DNA of 64,000 nucleotides from Ricinus communis (Eukaryota > Streptophyta > Magnoliopsida > Malpighiales > Euphorbiaceae), in the NCBI RefSeq assembly GCF_019578655.1, contig NC_063258.1, positions 31,438,802 to 31,502,801 on the forward strand, in the 5' to 3' direction. The position numbers and the translations under genes were made by a program. The notes beneath the pieces were generated by a model. The model saw only the letters and a program-made list of their open reading frames with translations, ran no database searches and was not told the DNA's origin. The stretch's first letter is position 1. Every line of letters begins with the position of its first letter. Positions 27,006-39,952 of this stretch are shown piece by piece.

Positions 27006-27687
27006 CTACAAGCTCAAAGCAATAATCTTTGATGTGGCCTGACTTATTACAATGAGTACATTTTTGTGTGGACTTTCTTCTAGGCCTGAAGTAGACTTCT
27101 GACGTAGGATTTCTCCGCGAACCTGCTCAAAGTGATCATCCAGTCCGGCTAAAAATATATGCACCCGTAGTCGTTCAATAGATTTTTTGTACGCAACCAC
27201 ATCATCAGGATCCTTCATGACCACTTTGTCTCTGTGATCCAATTCCTGAAAAATTGCAGTTAGTTCTCCAAAATATTCAGAGAGAGATCTTCTATTCTGT
27301 TTGGCTGCAAATACTTTCCGGTTTAAGAGAGCTCGCAACTCATCAACGCCATCATAGAAAGCTTTTGATAAAGCGATCCGGATTTCATGGGCGTTGGATA
27401 AGCGTAAATATCGCTTCATAATCTCCTGGACTCATAGACATTAGCGTACCATCTTTTCACCTTTTGGTTTTCAAACATACCACTTTTCATACCCATCATC
27501 CGATTCAGTGAGGTGGTTTTGTTTTTCCCGAATATAGGAAAGCTTTTCTCTTTCAAAGAATATGCATTTCCATTAGTTGAGACCATACATCATAATTTGA
27601 TTCCGTAGCGTAATTTCGCATTGAATGCTCCTTGGATTGAATGATAATAGGTTTCGATCCAGATGGTTCACCATCTCTACCACTCAT
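27006..27687 (-). pseudogene. Copia gag segment with zinc knuckle, broken
   Basis: A likely gag start is ATG at 27687 (MSGRDGEPSGSKPIIIQ), followed after about 44 codons by an in-frame TGA and a shift; the long frame 27419-27006 then carries the UBN2-type gag (KRYLRLSNAHEIRIALSKAF, DHRDKVVMKDPDDVVAYKK, RLRVHIFLAGLDDHFEQVRG). A further shift separates it from the CCHC zinc knuckle CTHCNKSGHIKDYC near 27060-27020, which is followed by GYPDWWDQNRGSQRRK. Several lesions make gag non-functional. Confidence 0.87.
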
Positions 27688-27730
27688 GTTGTTTTAAGTG
27701 TTCCAAAGCCTTTTTTTTTTTTTTTGGTAG

Positions 27731-27742
27731 GCTCTGATACCA
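27731..27742 (-). other. Primer binding site of the copia element
   Basis: In element orientation TGGTATCAGAGC, complementary to the 3' end of plant initiator tRNA-Met, directly abuts the 5' LTR. Confidence 0.92.
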
Positions 27743-27971
27743 ACTTGAAAGAAATAACCTAAGAATTAGGTTTTCATTATTGTATTCTGATATCAAAAAG
27801 AGATACATCAGCCTTATATTTATACTTATATGTAAGACTTTGATAGAAACTAAATAACAAACTCTTAATAGCTAGACTCTAAATTTAAAAGATAAATACT
27901 TATCATATCCTAAATTTAAAAGATAAATACTTATCATATCCTAACAACCCTAACAACTCAAAATCTCAACA
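27743..27971 (-). repeat. 5' LTR of the copia element
   Basis: 229 bp, near-identical to 23404-23623. It has a 9-nt duplication (CCTAACAAC repeated) relative to the other copy. Read in element orientation it should hold the promoter and leader start. Confidence 0.93.
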
Positions 27972-27976
27972 TAAAG

Positions 27977-30900
27977 CAATAAAAATAATAAAGAAAGGGC
28001 TTTTTCATTCTTTTTTTCTTTACCGAAGTTGGCAGTATTATAAACTTCAAATTAAAAGAAAATTTCTCATTTATTTTTTTGAAAAAAGAAGAAGATGATA
28101 TTGCCATATCTTCGTTTATACACTCTAATATTGAGGAATTATAACAAAATGTAAGGCCACGCTCAACTGTACAGTCATCGAAAAATTTGAGCATTGATAG
28201 TCAAGAAAGTCAATCTGCCGAGACTTCCATCAAGAAGTTTTGACCTAAAATAACACCATATTAGACTTAATGAATCTAGCAATTATATTCGAGACAATAA
28301 CAAAAGTTGATTTAAACCCCCGAACAATTTGGAAAACTAACAAAGTAACGTAAAAACTCTATCATAACATCACAAATATATAAACTAATCACACGTCTCT
28401 ATCTCGTAGGCAATTATAACAGAATTGCTGAGCTGAAATATTCTTTTTTCTTTTCTAAGTCACCACGCTCGATGGTTAGATATATAAACCTCTCTTCTCA
28501 TGCACAATTGATTTATTTACTATTCCATTATTATTACTCTGCTAAAATTATTTCATAATTCTCACTTAAATCCTTAGAGTGTCATTCTAGATATAAAATT
28601 CAATGACACATCTCGTTATCTAATCTATCTAGGCTCCAGATGGATCTATAAATATCAAGCTATCTCGTCCAAAATTTCATATATTATAATCTTAAATATT
28701 TACTTAAATAAAAAAAAAATATTTATCCTCATTTTATAGATATATGAATATGTATAGGCATATATAGTGTCATCCCTAAATTCAATAAAATTGATTTTTT
28801 TATTTTATTTTTTGATTTATATGTTCGACCTTTATACATGCATTTTTATCTTTTTCTTTACTCATACGTTAAAAATTAAATAAAGTGAATATGGATGTAT
28901 ATATAAATATAAAACACAATTTGAGGAATTTAATAAAGTAAAATAATAGTTAAAATTTAATTAAATAATAATAATAATTGATAATCATGCATGAAATACA
29001 TGTTTTAGTATATTAATTTGATTAGGATGAAAAAATATGAACAATCGAAATTGATGAAAAGATCATCATACATATCAAATAAGGATAAAGATTTCTCACC
29101 CGTGGAGGAACTTGGGACAACATGTTTGATGACAGTTCATATAGTCCTTGCTATTTTTGGATAAAAATTTTATCTTCTGAATTAGAGGGACAATATGATC
29201 AACATTAAGAAGTGAAATTTGACTAGAAGACTAACACCCTATAGCCAACACATGAATAGAGACACCATAAGCATTATATATATACGAGGAGTGTGACCTA
29301 CATCATGGGTACCATACATTGAACTCACTATTTTTCTCTACTTATTCTTTAGATCTCTCTGACTTAAGCATTGGTGGGTAATTTCTTGCCGGATGGACCT
29401 TAAATTTGTTAGGCGATTTACCAATAATTGAGACGTGTAAAAAGTTAAATTGATAAGATTTAGAAAGGCAAAACAATTATACTCTTAAGTTAAGTTATGG
29501 CATCAAACAAAACTATTTTATTATTATTTAGTTTACCATGTGTTGTGTAGGTAGAGTAGGGGTAATATTCAACTGTAATTTCCAACATTCTTCACTTGGG
29601 CTGAGTGAGATAGGTAGTTTCTAAATGGCAAAGGGTGAATTCATTGAAGAAGCTGTAAATGCTCGCTCTGCAGATTCATGTTACTGAAGTAAGTACTACT
29701 AATACTGCACCATGTTTATGTCAATACAGACTGATAGTTGAGATTCTTTGAGAAAAATCATAAAAGAAAGGTTTGCGTGGTCTAGTGGATAAGATTTTAT
29801 TTATTTATTTATTATTTTCTAAGAAAAATTGATAAAAAGAAGAAGCATAAAAATAAAGATAATTAAATTTGTCAGATAAATCTCAGCTTTTTATTGCGAT
29901 TAATAAGCAAGAAGAAGAGAGAATTAATTAAGGAAAACGAGTCTTTGCATGCATGCATGCCCTTCTGAACAGATAGATGCATTTAGCATTTAAACTAGGT
30001 ATTAAGAATATATGCAGTATTACTACAAAAGATTTTGTTGATCTTTTTTCCTTTTTCTTTTTACTTATTTATTTTGGTTTTGGTTCTTCTTCATTTTCTG
30101 ATAGAAATAAACAAATGATATGAAATCTCTCGTACCTCATTTGGTGCTGCTTTTATGGCAGCAGACTTAAGCACGACAAGCAAGAAGGTAGAAGGCAGTT
30201 GTATTAACCAGCAACCAATTACTTTAGCTTTGAAATTTTATCTATTAAATACAATATAGTATATATTATTATCATTCTTTATTTCCCTTCAGATTATTTA
30301 ATTACAAATGTGTACTTAATTTCGATAATATAGATATTATGCCGGTTCATGATTTTTATGTTATTATATAATGAATTAATTAATTAATAATCTCAATTTT
30401 AAAAATTATACTTTAACTATACATTTAATATTATATTAATTGATGATTTAATTTTCTAATTATGTAATAATTTTTAATTCTAAAAATATTATTATTGACT
30501 ATATTTTTAATATAATATGTTTTTTTATTCTTGATAAATATTTATTATTTTCTTAAAAATATTATTGTGTTGTGTAAATTTTTATGTTTATTGTGTAAAT
30601 AGTATATTAAGTAATAATAAATTTAATACTAAAAATAGGTATTTTAATTTTATTTTTTATATTATATAAATCAATAGGTTACCAAAAAACATATTTATTA
30701 TAGTAGTGGCTTTAATTTTATACATTGATTAATAAATTAATTAATAGATATGTTAATATAATTCTCATATTTATCTCATTATAAAATCATAAAACATTAG
30801 AACTTCTACTAATACAAACAATTAAAAAATATTGTAAATTATTATTATATTTTAAAATATGATATATTGTTATAATATATAAAAAATTCTATCCAATTTT

Positions 30901-32560
30901 TTTATGTAAGATTATTTTATTTTATGGTTTATAATTAAAATAATAACAATTTTCAAGTATTTATGATAGGTAATGGCATAAAAGTGAAATAATTTACAAA
31001 CAGCACTAAGTGAACTAACAATTAAAAAATATAATAAATTATAATTGAAACAAATTTAAGAGAAAAAAAAAATATTTAAGAGTATTTATTTAAATAAATC
31101 TGAGAGCAATTGTGCATAGTGGGTGGAAAGAAATTAATTAGAATCGCTTGTTAATTTCAAATACTAAAAGAATAGAAATTAAAAAGGAGAGTGGTCAGTT
31201 AGTACGGAGAAGTTTCTCAAGACTTTGCCATTAATTTATAATAGAGAACTTGTTCCGACTGGTGACGCACGTGCAGCTTGCAAAAACAAATTCTCAATGC
31301 ATGCCATGTTTATAATTTTTGTATTACATGGGATTTTAGAACCTTTCATCTCTAACAACATAGAATTTTAGTAAGAAATCTCAGCTTTTACCGTTTAGTT
31401 AGGTTATTCCGTTAGAGCTTCTTGCCATGCAACTTAAAAAGAATTTTCCAAAATTTTACTAAAATAATTTCTTTAGGGTATCTTATTAACTTCTTAAATT
31501 ATTATTTTTTTCTCTATATTATAGAGAGTAAATTTAAAAATTATGAAATTTAAGAGCACCATCTTCGATAATACTCTCTATATGTCTTTCTATTAAATTA
31601 TAAATAATTAGTATTTTTTTTATTTTAATTTATTTTAAAATATGTGTGTATTTCTAACAAAACTTTTTATACTTTGTAAGTAATTTTTTGTTAATAAAAT
31701 AAAAAAGAGAGAAACATGGAAGGAGAAAGAATGTAATTTATTATTTTTTTAAATAATATAATATATATAAAAGCCACTTAAAATTTACTTTTTCAAGTCA
31801 TTGAATTTAAAGAGAAAAAAATATGTCTTTTAAGGATAAAATAAAAAATCTATTGGAAGTCTAAATTTTGTATATACTTTATAATAGAGGAAAAGTGTGA
31901 TTTAAGAGCTTCTTGCGATGCAAGAGACTATTTAATTTTTTCTCTTTCTCTAAAATAATTTAAGAGTTATATTTTCTTTTATAAAAATGACTTTTAAAGA
32001 TATTTTTTTAAGTATCTATATTGTTTTTTCTTACTTATTCTTTTATTAATAAAATTTAAATAGAGAGTAAAACTTTTTGTTAAATTAAAATAAAAAATTT
32101 AATTATATATAATTTAATAAAAAATATTGTTGAAAATACTATTATCTCACATGACTTTGCATGGCTAGCTAACATGTTGAATAATTATTGGGTAATATAA
32201 ATTGTAGTTTCTCAATGTAGAAAAAGACTAAACAAAAGGAATGAGGAATTACAGTATATATGATTTTAAGGAGTATGTATGGTAAATACAAATAAAGCTG
32301 TTCTACATATGAAACTGAATGAACAAAGTCTTAGTCATGAAATTATTTTGTACAAAGTTAACAAAGATACATGAGAAGAAGTGGATGTCAACCCTTCATA
32401 CAAAATTGGTGCATTTACAAGAACCAACCAAATTAACATAAGCAACCCCCCCCAAAAAAAAAAAAAAAAGAAGAAAATTGAGAATTAGTCCTGCCTCCTG
32501 AACAGTAAAATCTCCCATGTAAAGAAAAAAGAACAACCCTATTCTATGAAATTTACCAAT
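27977..32560. other. AT-rich spacer between the copia element and the YUCCA gene
   Basis: No coding sequence that I can support over 4.6 kb. Around 29330-29420 the plus strand carries TCTGACTTAAGCATTGG followed by a GCCGG-type segment, a motif often seen in LTRs of plant Gypsy elements, so a decayed LTR fragment may lie at about 29050-29450. At about 29776-29793 GTGGTCTAGTGGATAAG resembles a SINE box A. The rest is low-complexity AT with TA and A/T runs. Confidence 0.4.
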
Positions 32561-32614
32561 TTTTCTTCTTTTCAGAAAAAGAAAAAGAAAAAGAAAGAAC
32601 TGATTTCTTCAAAA

Positions 32615-34674
32615 TCATTTACTTATGATCTTTCCAAGCAGGATAACATGGGAATTCCAAGATTTAGTACTGCCCTTGATTGTCCTCCATTGCTCAGCTA
32701 TACCCTGAGCAATTTTGACAGCGTCAGAAGCCGTTCCCAACAGTCCTCTTCTAGTGAACCCAACTGTGTACAATCCATTCTCTCCTTTCCAGCCGTTAGG
32801 AAAAGGCGTTCTAGGCATCCCATCTTTTGTGAAAAAATCACATCCCTGCCATCAGAACATTCAATTAGCACTATTATTACATTTTACATTAGTGTTACTA
32901 AGTTTCAAAATCTACATTAATTAATTATAATCTTAAAAAGAAAGTGGTAACTGCCCATTTCAAACTTCCCTCTACAGCATAGCAAAAAGGACAGTTTTCT
33001 AGGTGATCTGTAGCAAATTGCATTATGTATGTATATATCATGAAAGCAACATATCATAAAACCCCACAAACAAAACAATTCTTTCCTATGGAGAAACAGA
33101 AGAGAAAAAAAAAAAGAAAAAAAAGAAAGAGGGTACGTTCCAAAAAAGCGTAGTAACCCCAAACAGAACCTAACTGATTTTATTCTTTTTTGCATGGAGA
33201 AAAAGGAGAGATTTTGCAGGCTTCTGGCTTCTGTGCATGTGTCCAAAGGCAGAAAATGATGGATGATTCATATAAGAGAAGGATAGAAATAAGACTAAAA
33301 ATAAAAGGGTATGAACAGGTCAGGTTTATTTATTTATTTTGTATTTTAATTCTTTTACCTTGAGCCAAGTAGGCACGTTGCTTTTGTACCCAGTTGCTAG
33401 GATTATTGAATCAAACTCCTTTTCTTGTCCATCCATAAATCTTACACCATTCCTTGTTATCTCTTTTACACCTTCCATCACCTGAAACCTTAACAACATT
33501 AGTACCAAAAGTATTGCATAAAAAGATTTAAAAAGTAACACAAGCTGCACTTAAACAATAATTTTTCTTTTTTAAAAAAGGGTGGTTTCGTTTGAGTCTC
33601 TTCCTCATTATTTTGTTGCATATTCATCAATTTCGTACCTTAATTTTCCCGGATTTTATTTGAGACAATGCGCCAACGTCGAGGACCGGAGTCTTTCCTG
33701 TGACATTTTTCAGCTCAATTGGGCCAGTTTTTGGGCGCCGGAGGCCTAATTGATCAGTGTTGCCTAATGTGAAATGAGCCGCTAGTAATAAGAACTTATC
33801 AACGAGTCTTAAAGGGAGCCACTTAAGAAGAGCCATTGCTATTCCGAAAGTTGACATGCCAAACATCTCTCTAGGTAAGACGTGCACCTGTATCACATCA
33901 AAAAGAAAAAGAAAGAAAGAAAGAAAAGAACTGAAAATTAAATACCCGATAACTTCAAAATTCTTGCGGATTAATAAAAGGAAGAAAAGAAGATTGACAG
34001 AGATGACTTACTGTGTTTCTAACAACCATGTGAGGAATTGCATTGTACCTACAGAGGTCTAAGCTAACTTCCATGCCCGAATTACCGCAGCCAACAACTA
34101 AAACCCTTTGGTTCTTGAACTCAGAACCAGACTTATAAACACTAGTATGAACAACAGGACCGCTGAACTTTTCCATGCCAGGAATTTCAGGTATTACGGG
34201 CTCAGCATTTTCACCAGTTGCAACGATAAGCCAAGAAGAAATGTATTGTTGATCTTGAGTGTACACCCTCCAAAACCCATTAATACTGTCAAATTCAGCT
34301 TTTTGAACAGCTTGATTGAACTTGGGTTTGATTGAGAAGTGTAAAGCATAGGATTCCATGTAAGATATGAATTGGTGTTTCGTTGGGTATTTAGGGAAAT
34401 TATCAGGAAAGCCAAGGAGTGGAAGTTGACAAAACTGTTTAGGAAGATGGAGTTTAAGGCGATCATATGTTTTTGTTTGCCAAAGAGAAGCTATGCAGTC
34501 ACTTTTTTCAAGAATTAAAGAAGGAACTCCATGTTGGGATAGACAAGCAGCTGCTGCTAAACCAGATGGTCCTGCTCCTATTATGATGGGTCCTTGAATC
34601 CATATTTCTTCTTCTTCTTCTTCTTGTTTCAAGTTCAAAAACATAACTTTTTCTTGCTCTTTACAAGAAGCCAT
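32615..34674 (-). CDS. YUC4: YUCCA-type flavin monooxygenase, closest to YUC4, 4 exons
   Basis: Exons 34674-34012, 33887-33639, 33481-33359 and 32845-32615, all phase 0 with GT-AG borders, encode 421 residues. The four-exon layout and length are typical of YUCCA genes. The FAD site GAGPSG is at 33-38 (within [17 protein letters not shown]), the NADPH site GCGNSG at 195-200, ATGENAE at 152-158, and LATGYKS near 332-338. [25 protein letters not shown] and [19 protein letters not shown] match the YUC4 branch best. Known reaction: oxidative decarboxylation of indole-3-pyruvate to indole-3-acetic acid with NADPH and O2, the rate-limiting auxin step. An acidic run of six glutamates at 18-23 is a local oddity. 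The chosen ATG is preceded by a stop and starts the family-like short N-terminus MASC. Confidence 0.94.
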
Positions 34675-34679
34675 GTTGA

Positions 34680-34956
34680 AAATCCCAAGAAAATTTAGAA
34701 AAAAAAAAGTGAAAGAAATGAAGATTTTCTCTTCTTTTTTTGGTCAAAGAAAACAAGAAAAGAATAATAGTAATATAAGAAAAGTAATAAAAATAAAAAA
34801 AGAAGATCAAAGAACCCCTTATCTTTAACTTTGCCTTATAGTTGCCCTGTTTCTTGAATCAGTAAAGCTCTGTTTTCTTTCCTTGTGAGCAAAATCTTGT
34901 CAAAGATAGAAAGCAAAGAGAAACAACAGAAGACTAGATAGTAATAACAATAACAA

Positions 34957-34987
<31 letters not shown>

Positions 34988-35400
34988 AAGAAGAAAGAAG
35001 AGAGGCGCGTGGAAGTGTTGTTGCACAAGTTATAAGAAACTTATAAATGCATATATAGAAAGCAGAGACTGTAAAACAGAGAGGGCGTTTGAAAGAGAGA
35101 GAAAAGTGAAGACAGCAAAGAGAGAAGAGAGGGGGATGGATGGGTTGTGTGTGTAGTAGTAAGGAAATGAAATGAAGGCGTGAAGTTAAAGGAAAAGGAT
35201 TTGGTTTTCTGTTTCTCAAGGTTCTTTCTTCTCAGTCTGTGCCTGCACTGCAGAGGTTTTCTCTTCTTTTCTAATATTTTTCTTTTAAAGAGGTTATAGT
35301 GGAGTAGTAGTAGTAGCAGTAGTAGTAGGCAATGGGTGAAGCATCAGATATAAATACATTTATGTGACCTCCTCCATTCAATTTTTCTTTCTTTCTCTTT
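34680..35400 (-). promoter_or_regulatory. YUC4: YUC4 leader and promoter region
   Basis: Sequence upstream of the YUC4 ATG read on the minus strand. It includes a (TTC)n tract (GAA on plus) at about 34962-34996 and CT-rich stretches typical of plant 5' UTRs. A TATA-like CTATATATG at about 35050-35058 (minus strand) could serve as core promoter, giving a leader of roughly 350 nt. Inferred from composition and position only. Confidence 0.4.
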
Positions 35401-36654
35401 TCCAATATATTTATTATCAGTCCTCATTTTTCTTTTTTTAAATATATATTTGGTGCCTTGCTGGTTGCTGCTACTCTCATTTAACAATACCAGCGGCAGT
35501 AAAGGCGCTTGTTAGGAAAGGCGACGGACAGTCCAGTGCGGATTGGGCCTTTCTCGTACTCTCCATGCCCTGCTTCAAGAGCCTAGGCAAGGATCGGGGT
35601 CAACATTGGAAATGAGTAAAGGAAATTATATGTCCAGTTCTGTAAAAATGGTTGAATGTTTAAAAGAATATCTGAAAATTGTATTTACCAATACAATGCA
35701 ACCAGATCAAATATATATGATAAACCATTATAAATAAAATCAAATCTCTTCTTTTGGGTCTTAATTTTAGGATCCTAATTTTGGAATGAACCCTAAAATA
35801 ATTTCGCATTATTGTAATAATATGGGCAAAAATTATCAGTTCTAGTTTTATTTCGTACATTACAATTTCTTTTTTGAAAGGCACATTATTATACATTAGT
35901 TGAGCTTCCATTTAAGCATATTGGAAGATTTTTGCGTATTAAAAATTGTGGGGTTTAATGTGAATTCGGGTAGGAAATAGGATATATGATCAAGTAGTTT
36001 CTGGTGATGTCTGTTGCTCGAGTATTGCATCAATATGATGTTAGAAGGCTGTAGCTTTCCATGCTCTTTCTGGACAGTTATTTCATGCCATATGATGATA
36101 TGATGCTAAATATTATTCTTTTCTATAGTTTTCTTCTTCTTCTTTTTTCTTTTTCTTTATTTCCTTGTCATAATTATACATTTTAGTATCTTAATCTCAA
36201 ACTAAATGATTACGACCTGTAAAATATATTTCACAAACTCGATAAATAAGAGTATAAAAACACTCTTATTTAATTTATCTTTCCCGATTAATATGGTTAA
36301 ATGTAATTTCACGGGCTTAGTAAACTTCTATTTTCAATTCTTAAACATAAGAGGCCAGTCGGAATACAAACTATACAATAGAAAATAATTATTTCTTTAC
36401 ATTAGTTATAAAAAGTGTAAATAATATAATAAAAGGTGATAATGTATTTACATTCACCATAAAAATAAAAAATATCTAATGTGAAAGAATTTATGATTTT
36501 GTCACTTAAAATAGGTGTCGGATATAGATTTATTTATTTATAATAAATTTGTAGTCTCTCAATCTACATCTATATAGCCAATTAGACTAATTTTTTTCAT
36601 TATGGTTAACGATAGTATCCTCCCTAATGCTGACAATTAGAATAAGAGGCGAGT

Positions 36655-37011
36655 GGACATTTTTCCGGTTTGTCCAGATGAGTGTGAATCAAGTTTTCAT
36701 GGTTTGGTGGTGTATCCTTTTGCAAAATGGGCACTGGCGTGCTTCTTCCGTGGGTTTTGTTTGTGGCCTGTCATTGAATTCTTAAGCTAGATCAAGTTCA
36801 TATTTAAGAGGTGTAGGTTGAAAAACTGTTGTTCTGTTGTAGTTATTTGTTAGGGTATTTGGAACCACAAAAATGATATTGTGTGGAGAGCAAACTGTCA
36901 ACTGCCAAACCATATTGTATCTACTGGTGCTTCTTTTATGAGTAATTGAGAAGAGGCACAGAAGAAAGCTGGTCTGTCCAATAATATGGCTGTTAATGAG
37001 TGAAGCAGATA
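36655..37011 (+). pseudogene. LINE (non-LTR) reverse-transcriptase tail remnant
   Basis: One frame reads FPVCPDECESSFHGLVVYPFAKW near 36660-36730, which resembles the zinc-binding zf-RVT region of plant LINEs (CPxC..E...HAL..CPFA). About 36857-37008 reads WNHKNDIVWRANCQLP, then continues with SNNMAVNE, matching the usual WxHRNxxVW segment after it. Stops and frame changes lie between them. No intact RT core is present, so this is only the 3' portion of a decayed element. Confidence 0.6.
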
Positions 37012-37200
37012 AAGCTGCAAATGAGCCGAGCCGAACCGCTCGCGAGCTATTCGAAGCTCGGTTAGCTTGTGTGAATTTGTTCATCGGGATAAATGAATCG
37101 AGCTCGAGCTTAATAGTGTTCGGATTATCTGAGCTCGTGAGCTGGCTCATTAAGGAGCTCGCAATCCAACGCATTTAAGGAGCTCGCGAGTCGGCATGTG
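37012..37200. repeat. GAGCTCG-rich repeat island
   Basis: A GC-rich patch with repeated GAGCTCG, GAGCCGAGCC and CTCGCGAG motifs in both orientations, contrasting with the AT-rich surroundings. This word usage is common in dispersed plant repeats; I cannot name the family. Confidence 0.4.
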
Positions 37201-38929
37201 TATTAGTACGTCTAAAAGTTTGTGAATTAGTTCAATAAATTATTTTAAAAAATAATTATTCTAATTGAAATATAAAATAAATATATAGATCATAATACTC
37301 AACTTGTATTACATTTTAATAATAATATGTATAACAAATTAGACTTTAATTATAAATTTACTAATTGCATAATTTTAGTATTACATAAACAAGTGCTAGT
37401 TTAATAACGTTGTTAATTAAGTTGACATTTGATTATATACATTTAATTATTATTAATATCTTACTAATTTATTTTTTTATCATAAATTAATTTAAGTAGA
37501 ATAATAAAATAAAAATTATGTACAAAAATAATATAATTTTGTGTATAATATAGTTAATTTAAATCAATATAAACTACGTTGCTTTATTATAAACTACATA
37601 CTTAGTGTTGAATAAACAAACATTAATGGTTATGGGATTAGAGATATTAGGCTAGTTCTTGATATTAGGCAATTTGCTATTACTATTTCCTTATGAACTT
37701 TATTAGTTTTATATCTAATGAATGAAGTTTTTTTGATCAATATGTCTTCATTAGTTTCAATTCTAATTATTGCTTAACCATCATATTAAATTAATATTTA
37801 TAATTGTCATAAAAATATTTAGATTATTACATTAAAAACATCATTTTTGTTATACCTATGTTGATTTGAAAATTTTTATTATTTCATTAGTTTGAGTAAT
37901 TAAAGAAAGACAGAAACATCATCTTTCATTCATTATTTTGTTCTTAGTGTGTTAATAAGAGAATACAAAACTGTTAATGAAACTAAATATTATTATTATT
38001 ATTTATTATTTGATTATTTTATGAAAATTTTTTTCCCAAAAATTTAGATTAAAATATTTAGATCTATATTTGATATTATTTATAATAATTTTGTGACAAA
38101 TTCTTTAAGGAATTGTTATTTTATAATTATTTATTCAATGTATTTATGAATAATAAGTTTGATTCTACGATTTGGGAGATTGCACCAGCAAAATTATTCC
38201 TTATGGCTCATCCATTTCTCTTCGCCTCATATATTATTTGTCCAGTACGGTTCCTTCTATTTATAGGAATTGTTGAGTGAATAATTCTTTTGATATTTTG
38301 TATTAATTGTGGAAAATATGTCCGAGTTATATAACCTATGTATCTATCTTATTAATTAAAGGTAAATCCTACAGTTCACTTTTTAAATAGTTTTAGATTA
38401 AAATAATATAATTTGAATTTGTCAATACTGATACTCTATTATTTATGTTTTTAAAAATAATTAATGAGCTTTGAATTATGATATTTAATCTGACTCATCA
38501 TTAGACTAACACACTAATTATAATATTATCCATAATCTCGTTCTTGATAAAAAGAGGGGCTTATTAGAAATTAAATCGGAAAAGGTTGTGCGAGAGATGT
38601 CTCGACCCAAGAACTATAGGCTTAGCTCATTATACATTTATTAAATTGGTCAATCCTAATAAACCATAAGATATCCAAAGTGCAAAACTAAATAAAACAA
38701 TAATTATTTTCATATTAATTGAATAAATGTTTTTATAATGTAAAGTATAATAAACAAATTTAATTTGTTAGACAGTTGAACCAAATAATTTCTTCCAAAC
38801 TTGTTGATACGAAGCTTCGGATGTTAGAAATTTTGTCTATTGACTTTTCTTATAAAATAATTAATTGGCAATTAACAATTTTGCATCCGAAACGAAAAAA
38901 AAAACAAATAAGGAACAATTAACAATCCG

Positions 38930-39130
38930 AGTGCGATAGACGCGCTTGGAGAGCAGTAGTGGCCGGGTGCATTAACGGTTTGCCACGTAGATTATTCAAC
39001 AAGGTGCCACGTGGAAGTTTGAGGGGGATTGCGCTAGTTTGTTTTGCATTAGGAATACGGCTTGCCACGTACTATTTAATCCATCAGCAGCCGTCCGATC
39101 TCGGACTTTCCACGCGGGTTTTTAATAGGT
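38930..39130. promoter_or_regulatory. ABRE/G-box-like cluster without an obvious gene
   Basis: In 200 bp there are GCCACGTAG, GCCACGTGG, GCCACGTAC and CCACGCGG, plus CCGTCCGATC. ACGT-core elements of this kind are bound by bZIP factors in ABA and light-responsive plant promoters. The GC content stands well above the flanks. A 69-codon frame runs through it but shows no recognisable domain. Confidence 0.4.
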
Positions 39131-39921
39131 CTTCTTTCTTTTTCTTTTTCGTAGAAAAGTTTTTTTAATTTCTTTTCCATAAAACTAATTTGGAAAGCTT
39201 TGTGGGTTGCAAATTAGAAAATTCGTGGAAACCTACTATTGGCAATTTAAAATAATTTAAACACTAGCGTGTACCACCGGCTTCCAAAACATTAATTTGT
39301 GCAAGTAAAATTATTTAATTGATTACTAAAAATTTAATGGACTTCCCACAAAATAATAATAATAAAGAGAACTATATACATTGCACATTTCAAATTCTAC
39401 CAGTATCATCCTCTAACTCTAAATATAAATTAGCATGAATTTGGACTGAATATATGTATAAAATGATTGACATATAATTGAATAATAGAAACAATACGTA
39501 TACATTTATATGAAATGTGTGTCAACAGGTGTCTATATCTGTTTTTTTCTTTTTATTATTGATAAACGGATGAGCTTTACCAATGGATCCATGAAGAGGG
39601 CATATTTACAAATTACAGAGAAAATAGGACGAAAGCATTGCCTGCTTTGATGATCAAATTAATAGTTTGTAAAAATAATAGAAAGTTGGTGACACTCTTT
39701 CTCATATTTCAAAGGAAAATGTTCTTTTTTAATTGTATGTCGGTCTATTGATAAAAAATAATTTTCTATTAAAAATAAAAAAAGTAATCAATTAATTAAA
39801 AATTTACAAACTTATTTCTTTAACACTGAACCATAATCCCAAATTTATATTTGTTGAAATATTGAATCTGAAATTTATATTTGTTGGAATATACTTGTTG
39901 CATATATAAAAATTCGTAATC

Positions 39922-39952
<31 letters not shown>

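Larger units (their letters stand above)
23404..27971 (-). mobile_element. Ty1/copia LTR retrotransposon, full length, defective
   Basis: A 4.57-kb element read on the minus strand with LTRs of 220 bp (23404-23623) and 229 bp (27743-27971). It is flanked by the direct repeat TAAAG (23399-23403 and 27972-27976), a normal 5-bp copia target duplication. Adjacent to the 5' LTR is a primer site complementary to initiator tRNA-Met, and next to the 3' LTR a purine-rich tract. Internal order is gag, zinc knuckle, protease, integrase, reverse transcriptase, RNase H, which is the copia order. The LTRs differ by only two substitutions and a 9-nt insertion, so the insertion is recent, yet the coding region carries several frameshifts and stops and a mutated integrase catalytic residue; it cannot encode its own functional proteins. 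Confidence 0.95.

Noticed and set aside
34836..35219. A 127-codon minus-strand frame upstream of YUC4
   Set aside because: It is a low-complexity leader translation (serine and tyrosine runs from a GAA/TTC repeat) with no domain.
36782..37178. Frames of 130 and 60 codons across the GAGCTCG repeat
   Set aside because: They overlap a LINE remnant and a GC-rich repeat in the wrong strand or frame.
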